Source: Vallitalea maricola (lineage in GTDB: Bacteria; Bacillota; Clostridia; Lachnospirales; Vallitaleaceae). From it: a stretch of 59,260 nucleotides of DNA. Below, in pieces: positions 26,617 through 34,823 of the stretch; position 1 is the stretch's first letter, and the number at the start of each line of letters is the position of its first letter. The stretch is taken from NCBI RefSeq assembly GCF_036985595.1, contig NZ_BTPU01000084.1, forward strand, positions 1-59,260. Reading direction: 5' to 3'. A model generated the notes under the pieces. It saw nothing but the letters and a program-made list of their open reading frames with translations, ran no database searches and was not told where the DNA came from. The translations under genes were made by a program, and so were the position numbers.

Positions 26617-27681
26617 ATGAACTCATTGAGAATGAGAACCATTATTATAATATTAAGTTTGGTATTAATACACGTAACAGGCTGTTCAGCTAATAAAGTA
26701 TCTACACCTGTCAATAAAGATAATATAGAAGCAGGGACAGAAGACAAAGGTGTTACTAGAGTTACTATAATTTCTCCACCTATATTTTCAATTTATCTTA
26801 GTGCATCGCCAAAAGATAGTAAAGTAGTAGGCATTAATTCAAGAGCATTCAGTACAGCTAATGAAAAAGTTTTAAATGAATTATATCCAGATTTTAAAAA
26901 TATTAACACTTCTTTTATAAATAATGAATTTGTTGTTAATACAGAAGAACTATTAAAATTGTCACCTGATATCATTTTCTATTATGGTGATAACCAAAAG
27001 AATGAGTTAGACAAATTAGATGTAGAATCTGTTGATATGATGTTTAGCAAAAATAGAGACCCGGAAGTTATGACAATTGAATGGGAAAAACATTTAGAAA
27101 AGGCTTTCAATGTTACTAGTGAAAACACTATAGAAAAAGAGTGGAAAACATCCAATAATAAAGTCAATGAACTATTGAAAGATAACTCTACTAAGAAAAA
27201 AGGACTCTATATTTTTAGTTATATCAATGGAAAAATAACCGTAAGTGGGAATAACTCATACGGAGATAATTTCTTCAATAAAGCAGGAATAGTAAATGTA
27301 GCTAAGGATATAGAAGGATGTAAAGAAGTAAGTATGGAACAAATCTATGAATGGAATCCTGACATTGTTTTTATATTTTTAGGTATGCCTGCAGCATCTA
27401 TTATCAATAATCAAGCAGCAAATCAAGATTGGTCATTGATTCAGGCACATAAAAACAAAGCTATTTTTGACATTCCACAAGCAGCGTATTCATGGGGAGC
27501 ACCAAGTGCAGATTCTCCAATAATGCCTTTATGGCTTATTTCAAAAGCTTATCCTGATTCATTAAGTAAAGAGGATTTTATTACTTACTTAAAAGGATAT
27601 TACAATAGAATATATGATATAGAATTAAAGGATGAATTAGTTGAAGATATATTGAAACCTAAAAAAGTAAAAGGAAAATAA
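26617..27681 (+). CDS. Metal-chelate ABC transporter substrate-binding lipoprotein
   Basis: A 354-residue lipoprotein with a signal peptide ending at the lipobox VTGC (Cys23). The fold is FecB/BtuF-like: VTIISPPIFSIYLSA, VVGINSRAF, ELLKLSPDIIFYYG, VDMMFSKN, and MEQIYEWNPDIVFIF late in the protein. It would capture a siderophore, heme or corrinoid-like chelate outside the membrane and pass it to the next two gene products. ATG after AGAGGAGGT. Substrate specificity cannot be assigned from sequence. The same operon carries a methyltransferase and MarR regulator. Confidence 0.88.
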   Translation: MNSLRMRTIIIILSLVLIHVTGCSANKVSTPVNKDNIEAGTEDKGVTRVTIISPPIFSIYLSASPKDSKVVGINSRAFSTANEKVLNELYPDFKNINTSFINNEFVVNTEELLKLSPDIIFYYGDNQKNELDKLDVESVDMMFSKNRDPEVMTIEWEKHLEKAFNVTSENTIEKEWKTSNNKVNELLKDNSTKKKGLYIFSYINGKITVSGNNSYGDNFFNKAGIVNVAKDIEGCKEVSMEQIYEWNPDIVFIFLGMPAASIINNQAANQDWSLIQAHKNKAIFDIPQAAYSWGAPSADSPIMPLWLISKAYPDSLSKEDFITYLKGYYNRIYDIELKDELVEDILKPKKVKGK

Positions 27682-27685
27682 CACA

Positions 27686-28720
27686 ATGATAATAAAAGAA
27701 AAAAGCAATACGGCATCTTTTAAGAATGTAGTTTTTATAGTAGTAATATTATTGATAATAGTGAGTGTTATATCTTTATTGATAGGTCGTTATGATGTAT
27801 CTGCGATTGATATTTTTAAGATATTCAGTGCCAAAATTAATAACAGCAGTTTACCTGATGAATTACAAATTTCATCTTACATAATATGGGATATAAGAAT
27901 ACCGCGTATTATTCTAGCTGGAATAGTAGGTGCTTGTATTGCTATAGCAGGAACTTGTATGCAAGGATTATTACAAAACCCATTAGTTAGTCCTGACGTA
28001 CTTGGTGTTTCATCCGGTGCTGGATTTGGTGCAGCACTTGGTATTATATTAACAGCAAACAATTTGATTACCATACAATTATTGTCTTTTCTATTTGGAA
28101 TTGCCAGTATGTGTTTAGTATTTTTATTTTCCAAAAGCAGAAAAGATCATTCGATTCTATCAATTATATTAAGTGGAATCATAGTTTCTTCTGTATTTAC
28201 ATCGTTAATATCTATAACAAAATATGTTGCAGATACAGAGGAAAAATTGCCAGCTATTACTTTTTGGCTTATGGGTAGCTTTTCTAATGCTTCTTATGAC
28301 CAAATTAAGATTATAATAATACCTGTTTTGATTGGGCTAATTGGTTTAACAATGCTTAGATGGAAGATTAACATATTATCTTTAGGTGATGATGAAGCAT
28401 TTACTATGGGGATTAATCCTAAGAGACTGAGATGGATCATTATCATATTATGTACTGTAATGGTTTCTTCTACAGTGACAGTAGCAGGTATTATTGGATG
28501 GATAGGTTTAGTAATTCCTCATATATGTAGAAAGATAATTGGCTATAATCATGGTTATCTAATACCATTATCAGGTTTTGCTGGAGCAGTTTTTCTAATA
28601 ATTGTTGATTGTTTAGCAAGGAATATTAGTTCCTCCGAGATTCCTATAGGTATATTGACCGCTTTAATAGGTGCTCCAATTTTTGCTTTTTTATTTATGT
28701 ATAAGAGAGGTGAAATATAA
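27686..28720 (+). CDS. FecCD-family ABC importer permease
   Basis: A 344-residue membrane protein of the BtuC/FecCD family: WDIRIPRIILAGIVGACIAIAG, GLLQNPLVSPDVLGVSSGAG, IAGIIGWIGLVIPHICR and the end IPIGILTALIGAPIFAFLF. About ten membrane segments. It starts 4 nt after the binding-protein gene, with AAAAGGAAAA at that gene's end as ribosome binding site, and overlaps the ATPase gene by 1 bp. Homodimer expected. Confidence 0.93.
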   Translation: MIIKEKSNTASFKNVVFIVVILLIIVSVISLLIGRYDVSAIDIFKIFSAKINNSSLPDELQISSYIIWDIRIPRIILAGIVGACIAIAGTCMQGLLQNPLVSPDVLGVSSGAGFGAALGIILTANNLITIQLLSFLFGIASMCLVFLFSKSRKDHSILSIILSGIIVSSVFTSLISITKYVADTEEKLPAITFWLMGSFSNASYDQIKIIIIPVLIGLIGLTMLRWKINILSLGDDEAFTMGINPKRLRWIIIILCTVMVSSTVTVAGIIGWIGLVIPHICRKIIGYNHGYLIPLSGFAGAVFLIIVDCLARNISSSEIPIGILTALIGAPIFAFLFMYKRGEI

Positions 28721-29493
28721 TGCTCTTAAAATTAAAGAATTGCTATTATTCTTATAAACCAAATGAACCAATACTTAAAAATATCAGTTTTTCCATTAAA
28801 GAAGGAGAGATTCTTGCAATCATGGGATGTAATGGAATAGGTAAGACTACTTTATTGAAATGTATTGCTGGAATTTTAAAATGGGATAAAGGAACTTGTA
28901 TCTTCAATGGACAAAATACAATTAATGCTAATCGCATTAAAGACATTGGTTATGTACCTCAAGCAAGGAAGTTACCTTTTTCATATTTAGTAAAGGATCT
29001 AGTTGTATTTGGAAGAAATGGAACCCATAATTATTTTCAATCGCCCAAAAAAGAGGATTATGATATAGTAGACAGCATTCTAAATGAATTAGGAATCTAT
29101 CACATAAGGAATTCATATTGTAATGAATTAAGCGGTGGACAACTACAAATGGTATTCATAGCCAAAGCCTTATCATCATTTCCAAAATTATTGATATTAG
29201 ATGAACCAGAATCCCATTTGGATTTTTATAATCAATTCAAGGTATTACATACAATAAGTAAATTGGCAAAAAAGAAGGAGATAAGTACTATAATTAATTC
29301 TCATTATCCTAATAATGTTATGAAAATAGCAAATAAGTGCTTAGTATTAAGCAAGGATAAATACACCTGTGGAGATATCAGTAGCATAATGACAGAAAAA
29401 ACAATGAAAGAATATTTTTATGTTAATTCTAAGCTTATCGATTTGCATTATAAAGATAAAAACGTACCATCTTTTGTATTTTTAGGAACTTAA
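28720..29493 (+). CDS. FecE/BtuD-type ABC importer ATPase
   Basis: A 257-residue ATPase completing the importer. Walker A GCNGIGKTT, Q-loop in GYVPQARK, signature LSGGQLQMV, Walker B LLILDEPESHLD, and the switch His in INSHYPN. Start codon overlaps the permease stop (TAATG), so translation is coupled. All catalytic motifs are intact, unlike the ABC remnant 3.7 kb upstream. Confidence 0.93.
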   Translation: MLLKLKNCYYSYKPNEPILKNISFSIKEGEILAIMGCNGIGKTTLLKCIAGILKWDKGTCIFNGQNTINANRIKDIGYVPQARKLPFSYLVKDLVVFGRNGTHNYFQSPKKEDYDIVDSILNELGIYHIRNSYCNELSGGQLQMVFIAKALSSFPKLLILDEPESHLDFYNQFKVLHTISKLAKKKEISTIINSHYPNNVMKIANKCLVLSKDKYTCGDISSIMTEKTMKEYFYVNSKLIDLHYKDKNVPSFVFLGT

Positions 29494-29511
29494 TGATAGG
29501 AGAAAGTTTAT

Positions 29512-29625
29512 ATGAGTGAAAACAGAAAAGTGTTATTGGAACTTAACATGGGCAAGTTATTCGTTGAACTTGCTGTACTAGGTATTATTGGAATACTAGC
29601 CGTAGGATTATTCAACAGTTTGTAA
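29512..29625 (+). CDS. Small single-span membrane protein
   Basis: A 37-residue ORF, MSENRKVLLELN then a hydrophobic helix (FVELAVLGIIGILAVGLF). GATAGGAGA lies about 10 nt before the ATG, and it begins 18 nt after the ATPase stop. Last gene of the importer operon by position. No family recognised; it could be a transporter accessory peptide. Short length makes the call tentative. Confidence 0.45.
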   Translation: MSENRKVLLELNMGKLFVELAVLGIIGILAVGLFNSL

Positions 29626-29672
29626 GTGTGGTAGGAGTTGGAGCAATAATTATGGCTAATAATGTTGTATTG

Positions 29673-29748
29673 ATTAAGCAAGCTATAAGCTTGCTTAATA
29701 GAATAGATAGATTTTTTACTACAACTATTTTGCAAGCTTTATTAATAT
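29673..29748 (+). repeat. Hairpin repeat, copy 1 (operon end)
   Basis: A perfect 12-bp stem ATTAAGCAAGCT-ATA-AGCTTGCTTAAT (29673-29699), then TGCAAGCTTTATTAATAT (29731-29748). The pair AAGCTTGCTTAATA ... TGCAAGCTTTATTAATAT recurs at 36787-36842. Both copies follow operons, so a terminator role is likely. Confidence 0.6.
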
Positions 29749-29786
29749 TAATACTAAAAATTATAATTTATAGCGAAAAGTCATCT

Positions 29787-29975
29787 TTATTGATTACCCA
29801 TTAAAACATGGATTTGCTGCTGAAGTTCAGTAATTTCCATCATATGTTCATCACGTAATTGTGTAAGTAACTGCCTAATTTCTGGCTTATTTATACGTAC
29901 CAGATATTCATTATAATGCATAAAATCTGTTATCTCCATTTCAAGAACATCTTGAAGTTTATCAATATTCTTCAC
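29787..29975 (-). CDS. Small helical protein, unknown
   Basis: A 62-residue, fully helical-looking protein ending EITELQQQIHVLMGNQ, with a DFMHYNEYLVRIN segment. The frame runs from an ATG at 29984, but the ribosome binding site AAGAAGG abuts that codon; a GTG at 29975 is better spaced. Last gene of the minus-strand DUF421 cluster. The helix pattern recalls half a CotF-like or ferritin-like bundle, but no family is claimed. Confidence 0.6.
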   Translation of the reverse strand: MKNIDKLQDVLEMEITDFMHYNEYLVRINKPEIRQLLTQLRDEHMMEITELQQQIHVLMGNQ

Positions 29976-30009
29976 AATAATCATCCTTCTTTTAGTTAGT
30001 TTTTCTAAA

Positions 30010-30210
30010 TTAACTAATTCCCAATGTGTTCATTTTTTCAGTGATTAGTTTATATCTATTTCGAGAAGATTGTTCCATGGTTTGAATCATTTGTTGAAGT
30101 TGTGGTTCAGTAATATCATTCTTTAATTCAGAATATTTTTTAGCTAGAAGTTCTTCTCGAAACAATAAGTCTTTTAATGAATTATTTAGAATTTCTTGTT
30201 CTACTAACAT
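30010..30210 (-). CDS. Small helical protein, possibly CotF/DUF1657-like
   Basis: A 66-residue helical protein (MLVEQEILNNSLKDLLFREE..., EPQLQQMIQTMEQSSRNRYKLI). AAAGGAGG fixes the ATG at 30210; the longer frame upstream is not needed. It lies between the DUF421 pair and another small helical gene. Size and helix layout resemble the DUF1657 proteins that accompany DUF421 proteins in Bacillus spore loci, but I cannot demonstrate homology by eye. Confidence 0.65.
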   Translation of the reverse strand: MLVEQEILNNSLKDLLFREELLAKKYSELKNDITEPQLQQMIQTMEQSSRNRYKLITEKMNTLGIS

Positions 30211-30281
30211 GTATTTTATCCTCCTTTTCAATATGATGATCAATAATTATCGGTTATTTTTTAATGAATAATATATCATAC

Positions 30282-31007
30282 CTAACTTGGAATAACCATC
30301 GTTGAATAATAGATTTTCCCATTGGAATTAATTGTTGCAAGATAGATATTGGATAAATCATCAATACCATATTTTTGAAATTCTTTAATTAGCCAATTTT
30401 CTGTTAGATCTAAAAGCATTAAGTTTTTATATAAAACTTCACCTCTATTAATGAGTATGGTAGGTAATGTAGATGGCTGCACTGGAATCTGAAAATCTTT
30501 TGCAGTAGGTACACTATAATGAGATTTTTTTACTATACTTAGATGCCCATTTAATTCTAATGTTACTTGTTCAAGTTCATTAAGATCATAACAGTGTATT
30601 AATCTTAGTTCCGATAATAATAATTCATTGTTAAAAAAAGTACGACGCATGTTTTTTTCGATAATTATTCCTTTATCCATCAATATGATGGGTTTCCCAG
30701 ATAGAATTAGGGCTAGAAATCGACTTTTTACTCTTATAAAAGAGATTATAAAGTGCCAAAAATATAATGATGCAGTAGCCAAAATAGTAGTTGAAAATTC
30801 TATTTTGCCATCTAATAAAGGGGCAACAGCTAATGCACCTAGCATCCATAGGAAAACAAAATCAAAGGATGTAAATTGGCCAGCGGCTCTCTTCATAAGA
30901 AATCTGGTCATAAAGTAAATAAATACCATCGAAACAATAGTTCTTATAATAAAACCTAAAAGACTAAGATGCTCCGTAGGTTGAAAATATTGAATTAATT
31001 GGTTCAT
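30282..31007 (-). CDS. DUF421/YetF-family membrane protein (second of pair)
   Basis: A 241-residue protein with three N-terminal membrane segments and a soluble C-terminal YetF-type domain: KPIILMDKGIIIEKNMRR, then a small beta-rich part with LLSELRL and LDLTENWLIKEFQKYGI. It starts 1 bp after the preceding DUF421 gene, a tandem pair. B. subtilis has several such proteins, some sporulation-linked, and related '2Duf' proteins raise spore wet-heat resistance in Bacillus. Role here inferred as inner-membrane or spore-membrane protein. Confidence 0.85.
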   Translation of the reverse strand: MNQLIQYFQPTEHLSLLGFIIRTIVSMVFIYFMTRFLMKRAAGQFTSFDFVFLWMLGALAVAPLLDGKIEFSTTILATASLYFWHFIISFIRVKSRFLALILSGKPIILMDKGIIIEKNMRRTFFNNELLLSELRLIHCYDLNELEQVTLELNGHLSIVKKSHYSVPTAKDFQIPVQPSTLPTILINRGEVLYKNLMLLDLTENWLIKEFQKYGIDDLSNIYLATINSNGKIYYSTMVIPS

Positions 31008-31008
31008 A

Positions 31009-31710
31009 TTACATCACACTCACATGAATATTTCCTGAAGGTTCTAATGTAGCTACCATGACATTCTTAATGTTAAATCCTTTTTTTTCAATTTCATGTA
31101 TTAACCAACTTTCGTCTAAATTCATAGCTTCTATATGTTGCCTAATAATATGTCCTTCATAAATCATAAGCAAGGATACACCTGTTGGCTGAGAAGACAT
31201 TTTTAATTGGCCTCGCATTATCTGTAACGCATTCCCCTTTTTTATAACACTTATTTCACCCATGGGTTCAAGAACAACTTCAGAAACATTTGATAGGCTA
31301 TTCGCTTCCTTTAATCTCAATTGACCTAACAAATCATCAATGGTTATATATGCTTTTTTTAAATTCTTTCTTAAGAGAATACCATTTTCCATTAAATGTA
31401 TAGGTGAATTACCTACTAATTTAGGAAACTTATAATCAATCCAAGATAGAAATAGAGTTAACCCATAAGAAATAAGAATAATGACAATAGCTACAACTAA
31501 TGATGATTTTGGATTCACCATACGTGAAGTGGCAACGTGAGCCATTCCAGCATGTGTTATAAAATTAAAAGCAGACACAATACCAACTTGGCGATGACCT
31601 AATATTCTTGTCATAGTAAATATTGTCAAATATAGAAGGGTTACTCTAAAAAATACTTCAAGCGTATTTAATGTTTTTCCGCCCTCCCAGAAAGTATTCC
31701 AATCCATCAA
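31009..31710 (-). CDS. DUF421/YetF-family membrane protein (first of pair)
   Basis: A 233-residue protein with the same layout as its downstream neighbour: membrane segments to about residue 85, then SPIHLMENGILLRKNLKKAYI, DDLLGQLRLKE and NLDESWLIHEIEKKG. The TRMVNPKSS segment is typical of YetF N-terminal domains. The two paralogues are clearly diverged, which suggests a heteromer rather than a fresh duplication. A symmetric terminator separates it from the CotF-like gene upstream, so it may start its own transcript. Confidence 0.85.
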   Translation of the reverse strand: MMDWNTFWEGGKTLNTLEVFFRVTLLYLTIFTMTRILGHRQVGIVSAFNFITHAGMAHVATSRMVNPKSSLVVAIVIILISYGLTLFLSWIDYKFPKLVGNSPIHLMENGILLRKNLKKAYITIDDLLGQLRLKEANSLSNVSEVVLEPMGEISVIKKGNALQIMRGQLKMSSQPTGVSLLMIYEGHIIRQHIEAMNLDESWLIHEIEKKGFNIKNVMVATLEPSGNIHVSVM

Positions 31711-31836
31711 TTTACATCCCCATTTCTTTTGAATGGGTAAATAAATTACCCCAAATAGTGTTAAAAGTATTATTAACTAACTAAAAAAATATGTTCTTAC
31801 AGCTAAAATTTAGAAGTTTATTTATACTTTCTTATT

Positions 31837-31878
31837 TTATAAAAAATAACTGTACTACAAACAGTTATTTTTTATAAA
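31837..31878. terminator. Terminator after the CotF-like gene
   Basis: TTTATAAAAAATAACTGT pairs with ACAGTTATTTTTTATAAA around a 7-nt loop; A/T-rich arms give a T-run on both strands. Confidence 0.8.
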
Positions 31879-31894
31879 AAGAAAACTTGACTGG

Positions 31895-32368
31895 TTATTT
31901 AATATTATACATACCATGGCTATTCATATAGTTAAAAAGATCCTGGCCATGTTGTTGTTCATCTTTTTGGATATGTTGGATTGCTTGTCTTACTATAGGA
32001 TTAGCAGCTTCAAAAACAGCTGTATCATAAGTGCCAGACACATATTTTTCAGTTGCTAATAAATCACTACAAAGAACTTCATCACCTTGGTTACTCATTG
32101 CACCTTGGAAACCTTGGTTTTGATTATCAGCTGATTGAGGCTGCTGACCTTGTTGACTATGACTCATATCAGGTTCTTGGCCTTGAAGCATTTGATTAAC
32201 CATATCATAGTGATGTTGTTCCTCTGATGCAAGCCTGTTAAATAGTTCTTTTAATTCACTGTCCTGAGCATGTTCAGCAAAGCTTTTATATTTTTTGACG
32301 CAAATATCTTCTTGTTTCTTTTGATCTTCCAAAAGCATTCTTTCTTTTTGAGTTAATTGTATTCCCAT
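31895..32368 (-). CDS. CotF-like spore coat protein
   Basis: A 157-residue protein with two helical ferritin-like halves separated by a Gln/Asn-rich linker (about residues 62-92). The C-terminal half carries the coat signature: CSDLLATEKYVSGTYDTAVFE, VRQAIQHIQKDEQQHGQDLF and NSHGMY at the end. ATG after GGGAGGTGA. Members are made in the mother cell and assembled in the coat. It heads the minus-strand cluster with DUF421 proteins, supporting a spore link for them. Confidence 0.88.
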   Translation of the reverse strand: MGIQLTQKERMLLEDQKKQEDICVKKYKSFAEHAQDSELKELFNRLASEEQHHYDMVNQMLQGQEPDMSHSQQGQQPQSADNQNQGFQGAMSNQGDEVLCSDLLATEKYVSGTYDTAVFEAANPIVRQAIQHIQKDEQQHGQDLFNYMNSHGMYNIK

Positions 32369-32680
32369 ATTTTCACCTCCCTATGAGTAGTTTTAGCAAT
32401 AAGTTGAAAAATATGCATTATATATAATTTGTGTAAGTTTATTACAAAACAATATGAATTTTAGAAAGTGATAGAAAATAAAAAAAGGATATAAGAATAT
32501 TATTAATGATTCTTGCTATAAGCATTATAATCAGTCATTTGCTTTAGAATCAAAGAGCTATTCCTTAGTGAACCAAATCTTTTTTTATTCCTCAAGGAAA
32601 TCTTAATAAAGCATTAATCATATTTCTGCCATAATTGAATCTTATAATGTATCTATCACAGAAACCAAGGAGGAATTAAG
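32369..32680. other. Intergenic, 312 bp between divergent operons
   Basis: No ORF with a ribosome binding site. AT-rich, with a palindromic TATATATA tract near 32420 and no clear consensus promoter for either side. A sporulation sigma promoter for the coat gene would be expected here but could not be identified by eye. Confidence 0.4.
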
Positions 32681-33493
32681 ATGAAAAGAAAGATAGTGAT
32701 GGTATTAAGTATATTGATTGTACTCGTTTTGATAGGGTTCAGTGCGTATACATTTAATACAAAAAGTTTAGCAATGAGTACTAGAAGTTGGGATAACAAT
32801 GATAGAAATGATATTTCAAGCTACGGTATGATGGGTGGTTATAATGATGACAGAAGTGATAATTATGGTTATGGCATGATGGGTGATTATAATAACAGTC
32901 GAGTGTGCGGAAATAGAAATGGTAATATACAGTCTAAGGACTATGATGTGAGTAAGCTTATGCCGATGGAAATTCTTGAAGATAATGTTAAAAAATATAT
33001 ATCTGACTATGATACTAACTTAAAAATTGAAGATATATTTGTTTATTCTAATACTGAGTACTATTTTTCAATAGTTGAAGAAGATACTGGGAAAGGGGCT
33101 ATGGAATTATTAGTTGATCCTGTAACAGGATATGTTTTTCCTGAATATGGTCCTAACATGATGTGGAATACTAAATATGGTATGCATGGAAGTAATGGTT
33201 ATGGCATGATGGGCATGATGGGAGGTTATGATTTCATCACGAATTTTGAAAATGATAAGAGAATTGATGAAAAAACAGCTTTAGAAAAAGCAACTAATTA
33301 TTTAGCCAAAAATAGTGATTCTAATTTGACAGTTGAAAGTGGTGGTCATGAATTCTATGGCTATTATACATTCCATGTTATTAACGATGATGAAACTGTT
33401 GGAATGGTAAGTGTTAATTATTATACAGGTGAAGTTTGGTATCATAAATGGCATGGGAATTTAATTGAGGTTATATCAACTCATTATAAATAA
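32681..33493 (+). CDS. Exported Met/Gly-rich PepSY-like protein
   Basis: A 270-residue exported or membrane-anchored protein. Residues 1-30 are a signal or anchor helix. Three Met-rich motifs follow: YGMMGGYNDD, YGYGMMGDYN and, in the middle, NGYGMMGMMGGYD. Two PepSY-like modules flank the third motif (about 75-155 and 195-265), each ending with a VDPVTGYVFPE or VNYYTGEVWY strand. Met/His clusters of this type bind Cu(I) or Ag(I). It begins a set containing a two-component system with a Met-rich sensor and a Cys-rich Csp protein. ATG after AAGGAGG. Role inferred: extracytoplasmic metal binding. Confidence 0.75.
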   Translation: MKRKIVMVLSILIVLVLIGFSAYTFNTKSLAMSTRSWDNNDRNDISSYGMMGGYNDDRSDNYGYGMMGDYNNSRVCGNRNGNIQSKDYDVSKLMPMEILEDNVKKYISDYDTNLKIEDIFVYSNTEYYFSIVEEDTGKGAMELLVDPVTGYVFPEYGPNMMWNTKYGMHGSNGYGMMGMMGGYDFITNFENDKRIDEKTALEKATNYLAKNSDSNLTVESGGHEFYGYYTFHVINDDETVGMVSVNYYTGEVWYHKWHGNLIEVISTHYK

Positions 33494-33595
33494 ATATTAA
33501 TTCTTATAAGATTTTTAACTTTAACAAAATACATTTCATAATCTGCAGCAATTAATAGTTATTTTATATTATAAAAAATGAAAGGATGATTAAAT

Positions 33596-33769
33596 ATGAT
33601 GTTAATAGGCTGGTTTGTAATTGGTTTAATTATCTATTACTTTTTCAAAGGAAAAGAATCAATATTTACAAATATTAGTAATGCAGAATCCAAATTAGTA
33701 GATAGATATGTAAATGGAGAGATAGACGATGAAACTTATCTAAAAATGAAAGAAACAATTAATAAATAG
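33596..33769 (+). CDS. Small SHOCT-domain membrane protein
   Basis: A 57-residue protein: one membrane helix (MMLIGWFVIGLIIYYFF) followed by a short SHOCT-like segment, LVDRYVNGEIDDETYLKMKE. AAAGGATG lies before the ATG. It is 14 nt upstream of a second SHOCT protein, so the pair is cotranscribed. SHOCT domains are short oligomerisation tails of unknown precise role. Confidence 0.75.
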   Translation: MMLIGWFVIGLIIYYFFKGKESIFTNISNAESKLVDRYVNGEIDDETYLKMKETINK

Positions 33770-33783
33770 AGGAGGGTATTTAT

Positions 33784-34020
33784 ATGATGTTCAGTAGACG
33801 TTATTATAACGGTTATAATTGTTTTAGTAATTTTGGCAACCCTTGGGTAATGGGAATTACTCTAATTATTATACTTCTTGCAATATATTTAATTTATAAG
33901 TTATTTAGAACAAATCACAAGAAGTCCAATCAATCTTTAGAGCGACTCAACATGAAATATGTATCTGGTGAAATAAGTCAAGAAGAATATAATGAAAGAA
34001 GACGAGTTTTAGAAAAATAA
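33784..34020 (+). CDS. SHOCT-domain membrane protein
   Basis: A 78-residue protein with a Tyr/Asn-rich N-terminus, one membrane helix (ITLIIILLAIYLIYKLF) and a C-terminal SHOCT motif, LERLNMKYVSGEISQEEYNE. ATG after GAGGAGGG. It follows the other SHOCT gene by 14 nt. Similar small proteins often accompany copper-export loci in Firmicutes, which fits the neighbouring genes. Confidence 0.8.
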   Translation: MMFSRRYYNGYNCFSNFGNPWVMGITLIIILLAIYLIYKLFRTNHKKSNQSLERLNMKYVSGEISQEEYNERRRVLEK

Positions 34021-34035
34021 AATTTATTATTAACT

Positions 34036-34068
34036 ACAAAAATAGATCACAATGGTCTATTTTTGTAA
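34036..34068 (+). terminator. Terminator before the two-component genes
   Basis: ACAAAAATAGA and TCTATTTTTGT form an 11-bp stem, extendable by GATC/GGTC pairing, with a T-rich 3' arm. Confidence 0.75.
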
Positions 34069-34127
34069 TGTTTAGTTATGTTATACTATCGGTTAAACTG
34101 ACTAATCAAACTATAGAGGTGAGTTAT

Positions 34128-34823
34128 ATGGCATACAAGATTCTGATAATTGAAGATGAAAAAAAAATTAGAGATATAGTTGGAAAATACCTTATTAATG
34201 AGGACTATGAAGTTTTTTTGGCAAAGGATGGTTTTGAAGGACTTTCTATATTTCATGATTATCAACCTAACTTAATAATACTTGATGTAATGATGCCAGG
34301 TATTAGTGGTTTTGAGGTTCTAAAAGAAATTAGGCTAATATCTGAATTACCAGTAATTATGCTAACTGCTAAACAAGAGGAAGTGGATCGTCTTAAGGGT
34401 TTTAATTTAGGTGCCGATGACTATGTACCAAAACCATTTAGTCCAAGAGAGTTAGTTAAAAGAGTACAAGTTATATTAAAACGTTCATATCATAAATTAG
34501 AAGAAAAAGAGATTCTAGTAGTAGGTCCTCTACAACTAGATACAAAACAACACAAACTTGTTAAAAAGGGGAAGGAGATTGAAATTACTACAAAAGAATA
34601 TTTGCTTCTTAATGTTTTCTTTAGTAATATAGGACGTTTATTAACTAGAGAGCAGCTGATTATGAAAGCATTTGGGTATGATTATGATGGCTTTGATAGA
34701 AATATTGATTCCTATATAAAAAAAATTAGACAGAAGATTGAAAATGATACACGCAACCCTCAATTTTTAAAGACTAAATACGGTGCAGGTTATGTCTTTG
34801 GAGGTGGTAAAATTGACCATTAG
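34128..34823 (+). CDS. OmpR/PhoB-family response regulator
   Basis: A 231-residue regulator. The receiver domain has IIEDEKKIRD, the phospho-acceptor Asp53 in ILDVMMPG, and the Lys in VPKPFSPREL. The winged-helix output domain ends TKYGAGYVF. The frame opens at 34068, but GAGGTGAG selects the ATG at 34128. It overlaps the sensor kinase gene by 11 nt. The partner kinase has a Met-rich sensor, so the regulon is probably metal-stress genes including its neighbours. Confidence 0.9.
   Translation: MAYKILIIEDEKKIRDIVGKYLINEDYEVFLAKDGFEGLSIFHDYQPNLIILDVMMPGISGFEVLKEIRLISELPVIMLTAKQEEVDRLKGFNLGADDYVPKPFSPRELVKRVQVILKRSYHKLEEKEILVVGPLQLDTKQHKLVKKGKEIEITTKEYLLLNVFFSNIGRLLTREQLIMKAFGYDYDGFDRNIDSYIKKIRQKIENDTRNPQFLKTKYGAGYVFGGGKIDH

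Noticed and set aside
29652..29804. 50-codon plus-strand frame starting MANNVVLIKQAISLL
   Set aside because: It runs through the perfect hairpin repeat and overlaps the end of a convergent gene, and its hydrophobic codons come from AT-rich DNA. A weak GGAGTTGGAG upstream is not enough.
34068..34127. N-terminal extension of the response regulator
   Set aside because: The extra residues come from the terminator and promoter region; ribosome binding site and family length support ATG 34128.
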